Assembly (NCBI GenBank): GCA_947482805.1
Contig: CANKLK010000106.1
Location: 1-7,306 of the forward strand
Reading direction: 5' to 3'
Source: Flavobacteriaceae bacterium
Lineage (GTDB): Bacteria > Bacteroidota > Bacteroidia > Flavobacteriales > Flavobacteriaceae
DNA: 7,306 nucleotides
Below the pieces are notes generated by a model that did no database searches, was not told the DNA's origin, and worked only from the letters and a program-made list of their open reading frames with translations. A program made the translations under genes and the position numbers. Positions 1 to 5,892 of the stretch are shown one piece after another (within the stretch, counting starts at the first letter, position 1; each line of letters starts with the position of its first letter).

Positions 1-650
1 AAAAGCATTAAATCTTTTCCGGCATCAAAGAATTTCTTTTTGGCTTCATCGTGATTGATAACAATAAATCCAAACGTATCGTAATGACAACCCAAAATCT
101 TTTCACAATCCACAAAATCAGCAGCCATAATAGCATCTTCAACATCCATAGTGAAGTTATTTCCAATAGGAAAAATTGCTAAATCCAGCTTTGTGCGCAT
201 TGGAATTAGTTTCATATCCATTGTAAGCGCTGTATCGCCAGAGATGTAGATGTTTTTGTGCTCACCTTCGATTACAAATCCACCGGGATTTCCACCATAA
301 GTACCATCAGCAAAGGAACTCGAATGCACTGCGGCAACATATTTCACTTTTCCAAAATCAAATTGCCAGCTTCCACCGTGATTCATAGGATGGTATTGAA
401 AACCTTTATTACCATAATAAGTAGCAATTTCCCAATTGGAAACAATCACCGCATTGGTTATTTTAGCAATTTCCTCAACATCTAAAGTATGATCTTGGTG
501 CGCATGTGTAAGCAATATGTAATCGGCTTTTATTTCGTTGACATCAATGTTAACCGCTTTTTCATTAGCTGTAATAAAAGGGTCAACGAGTATGTTTTTC
601 CCACTTACTTCAATTCCGATGCAAGCGTGTCCGTTGAATGTAATTTTCAT
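1..650 (-). CDS. Metallo-beta-lactamase-fold metal-dependent hydrolase, UPF0173 type (3' end off the window)
   Basis: The reverse strand is open from an ATG at 650-648 to the left edge, giving 216 residues without a stop. The usual family length is near 226, so only about ten C-terminal residues are missing. The first residues, MKITFNGHACIGIE, are typical of the family start. The metal-binding motif THAHQDH lies at residues 48-54, with further likely metal or active-site residues at His109 (AVHSS), Asp139 (SGDT) and His189 (GCHYDTF). This is the ordinary layout of a two-metal MBL hydrolase of the UPF0173/YtkL group, with no signal peptide, so it should be cytoplasmic. The substrate of this group is not established. 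It starts 10 bases downstream of the menA stop and is almost certainly cotranscribed with menB and menA, which suggests (inference only) a role near menaquinone synthesis. Family assignment is secure; function is open. Confidence 0.9.
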   Translation of the reverse strand, partial: MKITFNGHACIGIEVSGKNILVDPFITANEKAVNIDVNEIKADYILLTHAHQDHTLDVEEIAKITNAVIVSNWEIATYYGNKGFQYHPMNHGGSWQFDFGKVKYVAAVHSSSFADGTYGGNPGGFVIEGEHKNIYISGDTALTMDMKLIPMRTKLDLAIFPIGNNFTMDVEDAIMAADFVDCEKILGCHYDTFGFIVINHDEAKKKFFDAGKDLML

Positions 651-660
651 ATCAAATAAA

Positions 661-1584
661 TTAAATATAATTAACCAACAAATCAGAAACAAAATAGATT
701 AAACTCAAAGCCAGTAAAATCGAAAGAAAAAAAGTACTCAATGCCAATTTCTTTAACTCAGGATCCAATAGTTTTGGATCTCTGTTTTTACCAACTCTGA
801 TTAGATGCCCTGTTAACGGGAAATACGCGGCTACAAATAGGTACTGATCAAAGTGGAAATCATTTAAGTACGCAAAAGCAATAACCAAAACCATAGCAGA
901 AATAACTAAAAAGTAATGGTATTTTTTTGCCCATTGACCTCCTTTTTGAACAACTATCGTATTCTTTCCAGCCTTTCTATCGCTTTCTTCATCACGCATA
1001 TTGTTTAAGTTTAAAACGCCAACACTCAGAAAACCAATGGCCGTTGCAGGCAATAATAACAGCCAATCTATTTCTTTTGAAAACATAAAATACACTCCAA
1101 AAGTGCTTACCAATCCAAAGAAAATAAAAACAAAAAAATCTCCATAACCACGATATCCATAAGCACTATTCCCAACCGTATAACGAATAGCTGAAGCAAT
1201 GGCTAAAATTCCCAAAAACATGAAGATAAAGGAATAAAGCAGGTAACTTTCTTTAAAGGCAAAATAGATTAGTAAAATAGCAAAAAATAAGGTGATTACC
1301 GAAGTTAAAATCATGGCGTTTTTCATTGCAAATGGTGTAATAACGCCTTTTTGAATCGCTCGTTTTGGACCAACTCTGTCTTCATTATCCGTTCCTTTAA
1401 TGCCATCGCCATAATCATTGGCGAAATTGGAAAGTATCTGTAAACCCAATGTAGTTAATAAGGCAAAAAGCACTATATTCCAATTGAACATTGCTTGTGA
1501 CATAGAGTAAAAACTTCCGACTATAATTCCAGATACCGAGAGTGGTAACGTACGCAACCGTGCGGCTTCAATCCAGTGTTTCAT
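661..1584 (-). CDS. menA: 1,4-dihydroxy-2-naphthoate polyprenyltransferase MenA
   Basis: This 307-residue integral membrane protein belongs to the UbiA prenyltransferase superfamily. It attaches a polyprenyl chain to 1,4-dihydroxy-2-naphthoate with loss of CO2, giving demethylmenaquinone. The first Asp-rich motif is at residues 56-66 (NDYGDGIKGTD), followed by the MenA-typical GPKRAI segment at 72-77. The second motif is at 194-203 (NNMRDEESDR). Both bind the Mg-diphosphate of the prenyl donor. A GYGDFFVFIFFG stretch at 146-157 is also characteristic of MenA. Roughly eight to nine hydrophobic helices can be read, for example near 38-54, 95-110, 113-133, 149-168, 174-193, 222-240 and 281-300. 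The start fits because MKHWIEAARLRTLPLS is the usual family N-terminus. It lies 77 bases downstream of menB and 10 bases upstream of the MBL hydrolase, on the same strand. Flavobacteria usually make MK-6, but chain length cannot be read here. Confidence 0.96.
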   Translation of the reverse strand: MKHWIEAARLRTLPLSVSGIIVGSFYSMSQAMFNWNIVLFALLTTLGLQILSNFANDYGDGIKGTDNEDRVGPKRAIQKGVITPFAMKNAMILTSVITLFFAILLIYFAFKESYLLYSFIFMFLGILAIASAIRYTVGNSAYGYRGYGDFFVFIFFGLVSTFGVYFMFSKEIDWLLLLPATAIGFLSVGVLNLNNMRDEESDRKAGKNTIVVQKGGQWAKKYHYFLVISAMVLVIAFAYLNDFHFDQYLFVAAYFPLTGHLIRVGKNRDPKLLDPELKKLALSTFFLSILLALSLIYFVSDLLVNYI

Positions 1585-1661
1585 TTTTGATATTAGATTT
1601 TAGATTATTGATATCAGATTCATTTTTTTACTGCCAACTGCAACTGAATACTGAAAACTAA
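1585..1661 (-). repeat. menB-menA spacer built of degenerate heptanucleotide repeats
   Basis: The spacer divides into two arrays of 7-base units (plus-strand reading). Next to menA, 1587-1621 reads TTGATAT, TAGATTT, TAGATTA, TTGATAT, CAGATTC. This contains a 13-base direct repeat, 1587-1599 versus 1608-1620, with one mismatch and a period of 21. An 8-base linker (ATTTTTTT, 1622-1629) follows. Then 1630-1663 reads ACTGCCA, ACTGCA, ACTGAAT, ACTGAAA, ACTAATT, the last unit running into the menB stop codon. One array thus lies directly in front of the menA start and the other directly behind menB. Short heptamer tandem repeats (STRRs) are known from cyanobacteria; whether these are a related class is unknown. 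I see no recognisable promoter box or strong hairpin in the spacer, so menA is probably read through from menB. Confidence 0.7.
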
Positions 1662-2501
1662 TTACGGTAACCACTTTTTTTCAAAATTCGGCTTTCTTTT
1701 TTCTAAGAAAGCATCTCTTCCTTCTTTGGCTTCATCAGTCATGTATGCTAATCTTGTAGCTTCACCGGCAAAGACTTGTTGTCCCACCATACCATCATCA
1801 GTCAAGTTCATGGCAAATTTTAGCATCTTAATGGAAGTAGGCGATTTTGCCAATATTTCCTGAGCCCATTCATAGGCCGTATTCTCTAATTCAGCATGCG
1901 GGATTACTGCATTGACCATTCCCATATCAAAAGCTTCTTGTGCGTCATAATTTCTTCCCAAAAAGAAAATCTCACGCGCTTTCTTTTGACCAACCATTTT
2001 TGCTAAATAGGCCGAACCATAACCTCCATCAAAACTCGTTACATCAGCATCGGTTTGTTTGAAAATAGCGTGTTCTTTACTTGCAAGGGTTAAATCGCAA
2101 ACTACATGCAAACTATGTCCACCACCAACGGCCCAACCGGGAACAACAGCAATTACTGCTTTTGGCATAAAACGTATCAATCGTTGCACATCTAAAATGT
2201 TTAATCGGTGATAACCATCTTCACCTACATATCCTTGTTGCCCTCTGGCTTTCTGATCGCCTCCAGAACAAAATGACCAAACTCCATCTTTAGAACTTGG
2301 CCCTTCAGCCGAAAGCAATACTACACCAATGGAAGTGTCTTCCTGAGCATCATGGAAAGCTTGTAATAATTCAGATGTAGTTTTCGGGCGAAAAGCATTG
2401 CGAACATCAGGTCTGTTGAAGGCAATTCGGGCTACGCCGTTACATTTCTTATAGGTTATATCTTCAAAATGGTTAACTGTTTTCCAATTAATTGAATTCA
2501 T
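1662..2501 (-). CDS. menB: 1,4-dihydroxy-2-naphthoyl-CoA synthase MenB (naphthoate synthase)
   Basis: This 279-residue crotonase-superfamily enzyme closes the second ring of o-succinylbenzoyl-CoA to give DHNA-CoA. It is of the usual family length and is collinear with E. coli and mycobacterial MenB. The N-terminal block has RIAFNRPDVRNAFRP (25-39). The oxyanion-hole loops are SGGDQ (79-83) and VGGGH (125-129). A tyrosine at 97 sits in the flexible active-site loop, SFDGG at 156-160 contains the catalytic Asp158, and Tyr253 matches the conserved C-terminal tyrosine. QTD at 149-151 has Asp where E. coli has Gly, the mark of the bicarbonate-independent type II enzymes. The ATG at 2501-2499 gives a normal N-terminus. 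It is the first gene of the minus-strand menaquinone cluster, and the spacer to the plus-strand peptidase gene holds its likely promoter, although I could not identify a clean box. The product is cytoplasmic. Confidence 0.97.
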   Translation of the reverse strand: MNSINWKTVNHFEDITYKKCNGVARIAFNRPDVRNAFRPKTTSELLQAFHDAQEDTSIGVVLLSAEGPSSKDGVWSFCSGGDQKARGQQGYVGEDGYHRLNILDVQRLIRFMPKAVIAVVPGWAVGGGHSLHVVCDLTLASKEHAIFKQTDADVTSFDGGYGSAYLAKMVGQKKAREIFFLGRNYDAQEAFDMGMVNAVIPHAELENTAYEWAQEILAKSPTSIKMLKFAMNLTDDGMVGQQVFAGEATRLAYMTDEAKEGRDAFLEKRKPNFEKKWLP

Positions 2502-2507
2502 GTAAAT

Positions 2508-2559
2508 GCTAAAATTTGTTAAAATAAAAGTTATGAAAAATAAATTGCTCTATTTTAGC
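2508..2559. repeat. Spaced 8-base inverted repeat between menB and the peptidase gene
   Basis: GCTAAAAT at 2508-2515 is the exact reverse complement of ATTTTAGC at 2552-2559, with 36 bases between the arms. The repeat occupies about half of the 112-base divergent intergenic region. The arm centres are about 44 bases apart, close to four helical turns. It could be a pair of operator half-sites or a long weak hairpin. In sequence this AT-rich, one such pair could also arise by chance. Confidence 0.3.
2551..2558 (+). promoter_or_regulatory. Possible Bacteroidota -7 box for the C1 peptidase gene
   Basis: TATTTTAG matches the Bacteroidota -7 consensus TAnnTTTG except at one position. Transcription would begin near 2565, leaving a leader of about 50 bases before the ATG at 2614. 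No TTTG-like -33 element stands at the expected distance. A rival candidate, AAAATTTG at 2511-2518, matches equally well but would give a longer leader. This is a weak call. Confidence 0.25.
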
Positions 2560-2613
2560 GTAAAAATAAATCATTTTTTACTCTTAACTACAAAAAACAA
2601 ATAGTAAATCCAT

Positions 2614-3759
2614 ATGAACAAGCCACTATTTTACGTTGCATTCTTCCTAATTAGTCACACCGGATTTTCTCAAGCTTATGAATTTCATACCATTAAAGAT
2701 ATTGAAACAACACCTGTAATCTCTCAAGGTCAAACGGGAACATGCTGGAGTTTCTCTACTACCTCGTTCTTAGAAGCTGAAATCATTCGTTTGACAGGTA
2801 AGAAAATAGACCTTTCAGAAATGTATAATGTGCGCAATACCTATCTTGACAAAGCGGAGAATTATGTAATGCGTCAAGGGAAAGCGCAATTTAGCGAAGG
2901 TGGTTTGAGCCACGATGTAATTAATAGCGCTCGTAAGTATGGCATTGTTACTGAAAGTAATTTTACCGGAAAAACTAATCCTGAATTGAACTTTAATCAT
3001 TCTAAAATGGTGGAAGAACTAGAAACTGTTGTTAAAAAAGCAGTGGCAGAAACTCCTAAAAAGTATCCTAATTGGAAGAAAGATTATGCTGCTATACTTG
3101 ATACTTATATGGGTAAGTTTGATGAAAACTCTTTATTAATAACTCCTAGCACATCTATTGATACTAAAACAGTTACAGCAGACAAGAGACTTACTCCTGT
3201 GCAGTTTTTAGGCACTACTAAACTTAATTTAGATGATTATGTTACGATTACTTCATTTACCAATCATCCTAATTATTCTAAATTTATTTTAAGTATTCCT
3301 GATAATTTCGCTAATGGAAGTATGTACAACTTGCCTTTAGATGAATTTATACAAAACATTGATAATGCATTAGATAAAGGTTTTACACTAGCGCTAGATA
3401 CTGATGTTAGCGAAAGTACTTTTTCAGATAAATTTGGAATAGCTGTTGTGCCTGAAAATGACAATGATGCTTCAACTATTTTAAAGGAAATCAAACCTGA
3501 GAAAAAGATTTCTGCTGACTATCGTCAAGCGGAATTTGAAAATTATGACACACAAGACGACCACTTAATGCACATAGTGGGTAAAGTTGCTGACCAAAAA
3601 GGAAATTTATATTACAAAGTAAAGAATTCTTGGGGCACACAATCGGGGAAAGATGGTTTTGTTTACATAAGCATTTCCTATGTTCGATTAAAAGCAATTT
3701 CAGTAATGCTACATAAAGATGGGTTAGTTAAAAAAACAAAATCCGCTTTGGGCGTATAA
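2614..3759 (+). CDS. Exported papain-like cysteine peptidase, C1 family (bleomycin hydrolase/aminopeptidase C-like)
   Basis: This 381-residue protein begins with a signal peptide: MNKPL, a hydrophobic core at 5-14, then TGFSQ. Cleavage is likely after Ser19, leaving Gln20 as the mature N-terminus. The papain-type active site is complete. GQTGTCWSFS (39-48) holds the oxyanion glutamine Gln40 and nucleophile Cys44. The DDHLMHIVG segment (315-323) supplies the histidine, best aligned to His317, with His320 as the alternative. VKNSWG (336-341) supplies Asn338. SEMYNVRNTY at 68-77 and the long 130-310 insertion resemble the C1B (bleomycin hydrolase/PepC) branch. The catalytic Cys is only about 24 residues into the mature protein, so there is no room for an inhibitory prodomain. 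It is probably periplasmic or outer-surface facing, degrading peptides, and seems to be a single-gene unit: menB diverges from it and lipA has its own promoter. Substrate unknown. Confidence 0.9.
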   Translation: MNKPLFYVAFFLISHTGFSQAYEFHTIKDIETTPVISQGQTGTCWSFSTTSFLEAEIIRLTGKKIDLSEMYNVRNTYLDKAENYVMRQGKAQFSEGGLSHDVINSARKYGIVTESNFTGKTNPELNFNHSKMVEELETVVKKAVAETPKKYPNWKKDYAAILDTYMGKFDENSLLITPSTSIDTKTVTADKRLTPVQFLGTTKLNLDDYVTITSFTNHPNYSKFILSIPDNFANGSMYNLPLDEFIQNIDNALDKGFTLALDTDVSESTFSDKFGIAVVPENDNDASTILKEIKPEKKISADYRQAEFENYDTQDDHLMHIVGKVADQKGNLYYKVKNSWGTQSGKDGFVYISISYVRLKAISVMLHKDGLVKKTKSALGV

Positions 3760-3849
3760 CCCATAAAAAAAATTAAGTATAACTTACAACATTGTCTTTC
3801 CGGAAGAAAACTGAATTCTAAAATCAACAAATCTTCTAACTACATTCTT

Positions 3850-3857
3850 TATCTTTG
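3850..3857 (+). promoter_or_regulatory. Bacteroidota-type -7 promoter box for the lipA-gap operon
   Basis: TATCTTTG is an exact match to the Bacteroidota -7 consensus TAnnTTTG and sits 19 bases before the lipA ATG. Transcription would start around 3863-3865, leaving a very short leader of about a dozen bases, common in this phylum. No clear TTTG -33 element is visible about 19 bases upstream, so recognition may rest on the -7 box or on an activator. The position and exact match make this the best promoter in the window. Confidence 0.65.
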
Positions 3858-3876
3858 TAACGCAAAAAATTTACTG

Positions 3877-4776
3877 ATGGAAACGATCCTAGATAATAAT
3901 TTACCTACTGGCACACGAGTTAAAGCCGAACTAACTGGAGCTAAACCAAAATGGCTAAAAGTAAAATTACCAATCGGACAGAAATATTCCGAACTCCGAG
4001 GCTTAGTTGACAAATACAAACTCAACACTATTTGCGCTTCGGGAAGTTGTCCAAACATGGGCGAATGCTGGGGAGAAGGCACTGCAACATTTATGATTCT
4101 GGGAAATATATGCACGAGATCTTGTGGTTTTTGTGGTGTAAAAACCGGTCGGCCGGAAACAGTAGATTGGGATGAACCCGAAAAAGTAGCGCGTTCTATC
4201 AAAATCATGAAAATAAAACACGCCGTTATTACTAGTGTTGATCGAGACGATCTAAAAGATATGGGTTCTATCATTTGGTTAGAAACGGTTCAGGCCATCC
4301 GCCGAATGAATCCGGAAACAACTTTAGAAACTTTAATACCAGATTTTCAAGGTGTTGAAAGAATTATTGACAGAATTGTTGAAGCTAATCCTGAAGTAGT
4401 ATCGCACAATGTAGAAACCGTTCGTCGTTTGACTCGTGAAGTTCGTATTCAAGCAAAATATGATCGAAGTTTAGCAGTTCTAAAATACCTAAAAGACCAA
4501 GGAATTCGTAGAACCAAATCGGGAATTATGCTTGGTCTTGGCGAAACTGAAGAGGAAGTGATACAAACCATGCGAGATTTGCGTGATCAAAATGTAGACA
4601 TAGTTACTATCGGTCAATATTTACAACCAAGTAAAAAACATTTGCCCGTCAAAGAATTCATTACTCCGGAACAATTCGAAAAATATGAAAAACTAGGCAA
4701 GGAAATGGGATTCCGTCATGTAGAAAGTGGTCCGTTAGTGCGTTCGTCCTATCACGCAGAAAAACATATTCTTTAA
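3877..4776 (+). CDS. lipA: Lipoyl synthase LipA (radical SAM)
   Basis: This 299-residue enzyme inserts two sulfurs into octanoyl groups on lipoyl domains (E2 subunits of pyruvate and 2-oxoglutarate dehydrogenases, GcvH). Both [4Fe-4S] sites are intact. The auxiliary cluster cysteines are C53, C58 and C64 (CX4CX5C). The radical-SAM cysteines are C79, C83 and C86 (CX3CX2C). The C-terminal RSSY at 289-292 supplies the conserved serine ligand of the auxiliary cluster. Other family blocks are [10 protein letters not shown] (23-32), VDRDDL (121-126), ETLIPDFQG (151-159), SHNVETV (176-182) and SGIMLGLGE (215-223). The usual RDDLxDGG segment reads RDDLKDMG here, a small departure. The ATG gives the family N-terminus and follows a -7 promoter box by 19 bases. 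No lipB is present in the window. The stop lies two bases before the gap start codon, so the two genes form an operon. Cytoplasmic. Confidence 0.97.
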   Translation: METILDNNLPTGTRVKAELTGAKPKWLKVKLPIGQKYSELRGLVDKYKLNTICASGSCPNMGECWGEGTATFMILGNICTRSCGFCGVKTGRPETVDWDEPEKVARSIKIMKIKHAVITSVDRDDLKDMGSIIWLETVQAIRRMNPETTLETLIPDFQGVERIIDRIVEANPEVVSHNVETVRRLTREVRIQAKYDRSLAVLKYLKDQGIRRTKSGIMLGLGETEEEVIQTMRDLRDQNVDIVTIGQYLQPSKKHLPVKEFITPEQFEKYEKLGKEMGFRHVESGPLVRSSYHAEKHIL

Positions 4777-4778
4777 AT

Positions 4779-5801
4779 TTGAAAACTCAAATTGCCATCA
4801 ACGGTTTTGGACGCATCGGAAGAAATATTTTCCGGTTGTTGATCAACCATCCTTCGATTGAAGTTGTTGCTATCAATGATATTGCTGATAACAAAACGAT
4901 GGCGCATTTGATTAAATACGACAGTATTCATGGCATTTTACCTTATGACGTTTTCTTTGATGACCAATCGATAATTGTTGACGGAAAGCCGTATTTGTTT
5001 GTTCACGAAAGAGAAATCACAAACCTTAAATGGAGTAACATTGATTTTGTAATAGAAAGCACGGGCAAATACAATACTTTTTCAGATATCAACAAACACA
5101 TTTTAGCTGGTGCCAAAAAAGTAATTCTCTCTGCACCATATGAAGTACCTGACTTGAGTGTTAGCGAGCAGGAAGGACAAATTAAAACCGTAGTTCTTGG
5201 CGTAAATGAAAATATATTAGACGGAAGCGAAAAAATAGTTTCAAACGCAAGTTGTACAACCAACAATGCTGCTCCAATGATAAAAGTTATTAATGAGCTT
5301 TGCGGCATTGAACAAGCTTATATCACAACCGTACATTCCTACACAACAGATCAAAGCTTACACGACCAGCCACACAAAGATTTGCGTCGCGCGCGAGGTG
5401 CAAGTCAAAGTATTGTTCCAACAACGACTGGTGCAGCAAAAGCTTTAACAAAAATCTTTCCAGAAATGGAAGGAAAAATTGGTGGAAGTGGAATTCGTGT
5501 TCCTGTTCCAGATGGTTCTTTAACTGATATAACTTGTTATGTTAAAAAGGAAGTCTCTATTGCTGAGATTAATGCTGCCTTTAAAAAAGCGTCGCAATCA
5601 TCACTGAAAGGAATACTTGATTATACTGAAGATCCAATTGTATCTGTAGATATTATTGGCAATAAAAACTCGTGCCTTTTTGACGCCCAACTAACATCTG
5701 TTATTGGAAAAATGGTTAAAGTTGTAGGTTGGTATGACAATGAAATTGGATATTCGTCGAGAATTATCGATTTAATTCTTTTATTAAAGAAATACATTTA
5801 A
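4779..5801 (+). CDS. gap: Type I glyceraldehyde-3-phosphate dehydrogenase, TTG start
   Basis: This 340-residue protein oxidises glyceraldehyde 3-phosphate to 1,3-bisphosphoglycerate with NAD(P). The Rossmann signature INGFGRIGR is at 7-15, and Asp34 in AINDI is the residue that normally selects NAD. The active site is SNASCTTN (155-162), with Cys159 as nucleophile and His186 27 residues on, as in other GAPDHs. HKDLRRARGA (199-208), TTTGAAKA (215-222) and GIRVPVPDGS (238-247, phosphate-binding Arg240) follow. The C-terminal GWYDNEIGYSSR (317-328) completes the fold, and the length is normal. The start is assigned to TTG at 4779: MKTQIAINGFGRIGR is the expected N-terminus, the next internal Met is residue 41, and no in-frame ATG was found just upstream. 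It lies two bases after the lipA stop, implying cotranscription and probable translational coupling. The genome may hold another GAPDH, which this window cannot show. Confidence 0.95.
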   Translation: MKTQIAINGFGRIGRNIFRLLINHPSIEVVAINDIADNKTMAHLIKYDSIHGILPYDVFFDDQSIIVDGKPYLFVHEREITNLKWSNIDFVIESTGKYNTFSDINKHILAGAKKVILSAPYEVPDLSVSEQEGQIKTVVLGVNENILDGSEKIVSNASCTTNNAAPMIKVINELCGIEQAYITTVHSYTTDQSLHDQPHKDLRRARGASQSIVPTTTGAAKALTKIFPEMEGKIGGSGIRVPVPDGSLTDITCYVKKEVSIAEINAAFKKASQSSLKGILDYTEDPIVSVDIIGNKNSCLFDAQLTSVIGKMVKVVGWYDNEIGYSSRIIDLILLLKKYI

Positions 5802-5892
5802 TAAAATAAGGTACTGACTAAAGTTTATTGAAATGTAGTTCAGCAAACCTATTGAACAGAAAAAATGCTATAAATTGATACGTGAATTTGAA
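5802..5892. other. Convergent gap/phosphorylase intergenic region, no clear terminator
   Basis: These 91 AT-rich bases separate two converging genes. The best structure is GTTCA (5838-5842) against TGAAC (5853-5857), a 5-bp stem with a 10-base loop, and it is not followed by a T run on either strand. A TATTGAA direct repeat (5826-5832 and 5850-5856) overlaps it. I see no small gene here. How transcription ends between the two genes is not evident. Confidence 0.4.

Noticed and set aside
258..485. Plus-strand open frame of 75 codons
   Set aside because: It is antisense to the MBL hydrolase gene, which has a complete motif set. The predicted peptide resembles no family I recognise.
2598..2606. 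Minus-strand TACTATTTG as a -7 box for menB
   Set aside because: The internal spacing is one base too long for TAnnTTTG and no -33 element is evident, so I could not support it.
2815..3697. Three minus-strand open frames of 61-73 codons within 2815-3697
   Set aside because: They are antisense shadows of the C1 peptidase gene, and I recognise no protein family in them.
3749..3774. TGGG/CCCA stem at the end of the peptidase gene as a terminator
   Set aside because: The stem is only 4 bp, it includes the last codons, and it is followed by an A run instead of a T run on the coding strand.
3798..3805. Palindrome TTCCGGAA in the spacer upstream of lipA
   Set aside because: It is a single 8-base palindrome without a partner, too short to assign as an operator without comparison to related genomes.
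3849..4274. Minus-strand open frame of 141 codons
   Set aside because: It is antisense to lipA, whose cysteine motifs and family blocks are in the plus frame. It looks like a by-product of lipA codon use.
5003..5308. Minus-strand open frame of 101 codons
   Set aside because: It is antisense to the catalytic part of gap, and the product has no recognisable domain.
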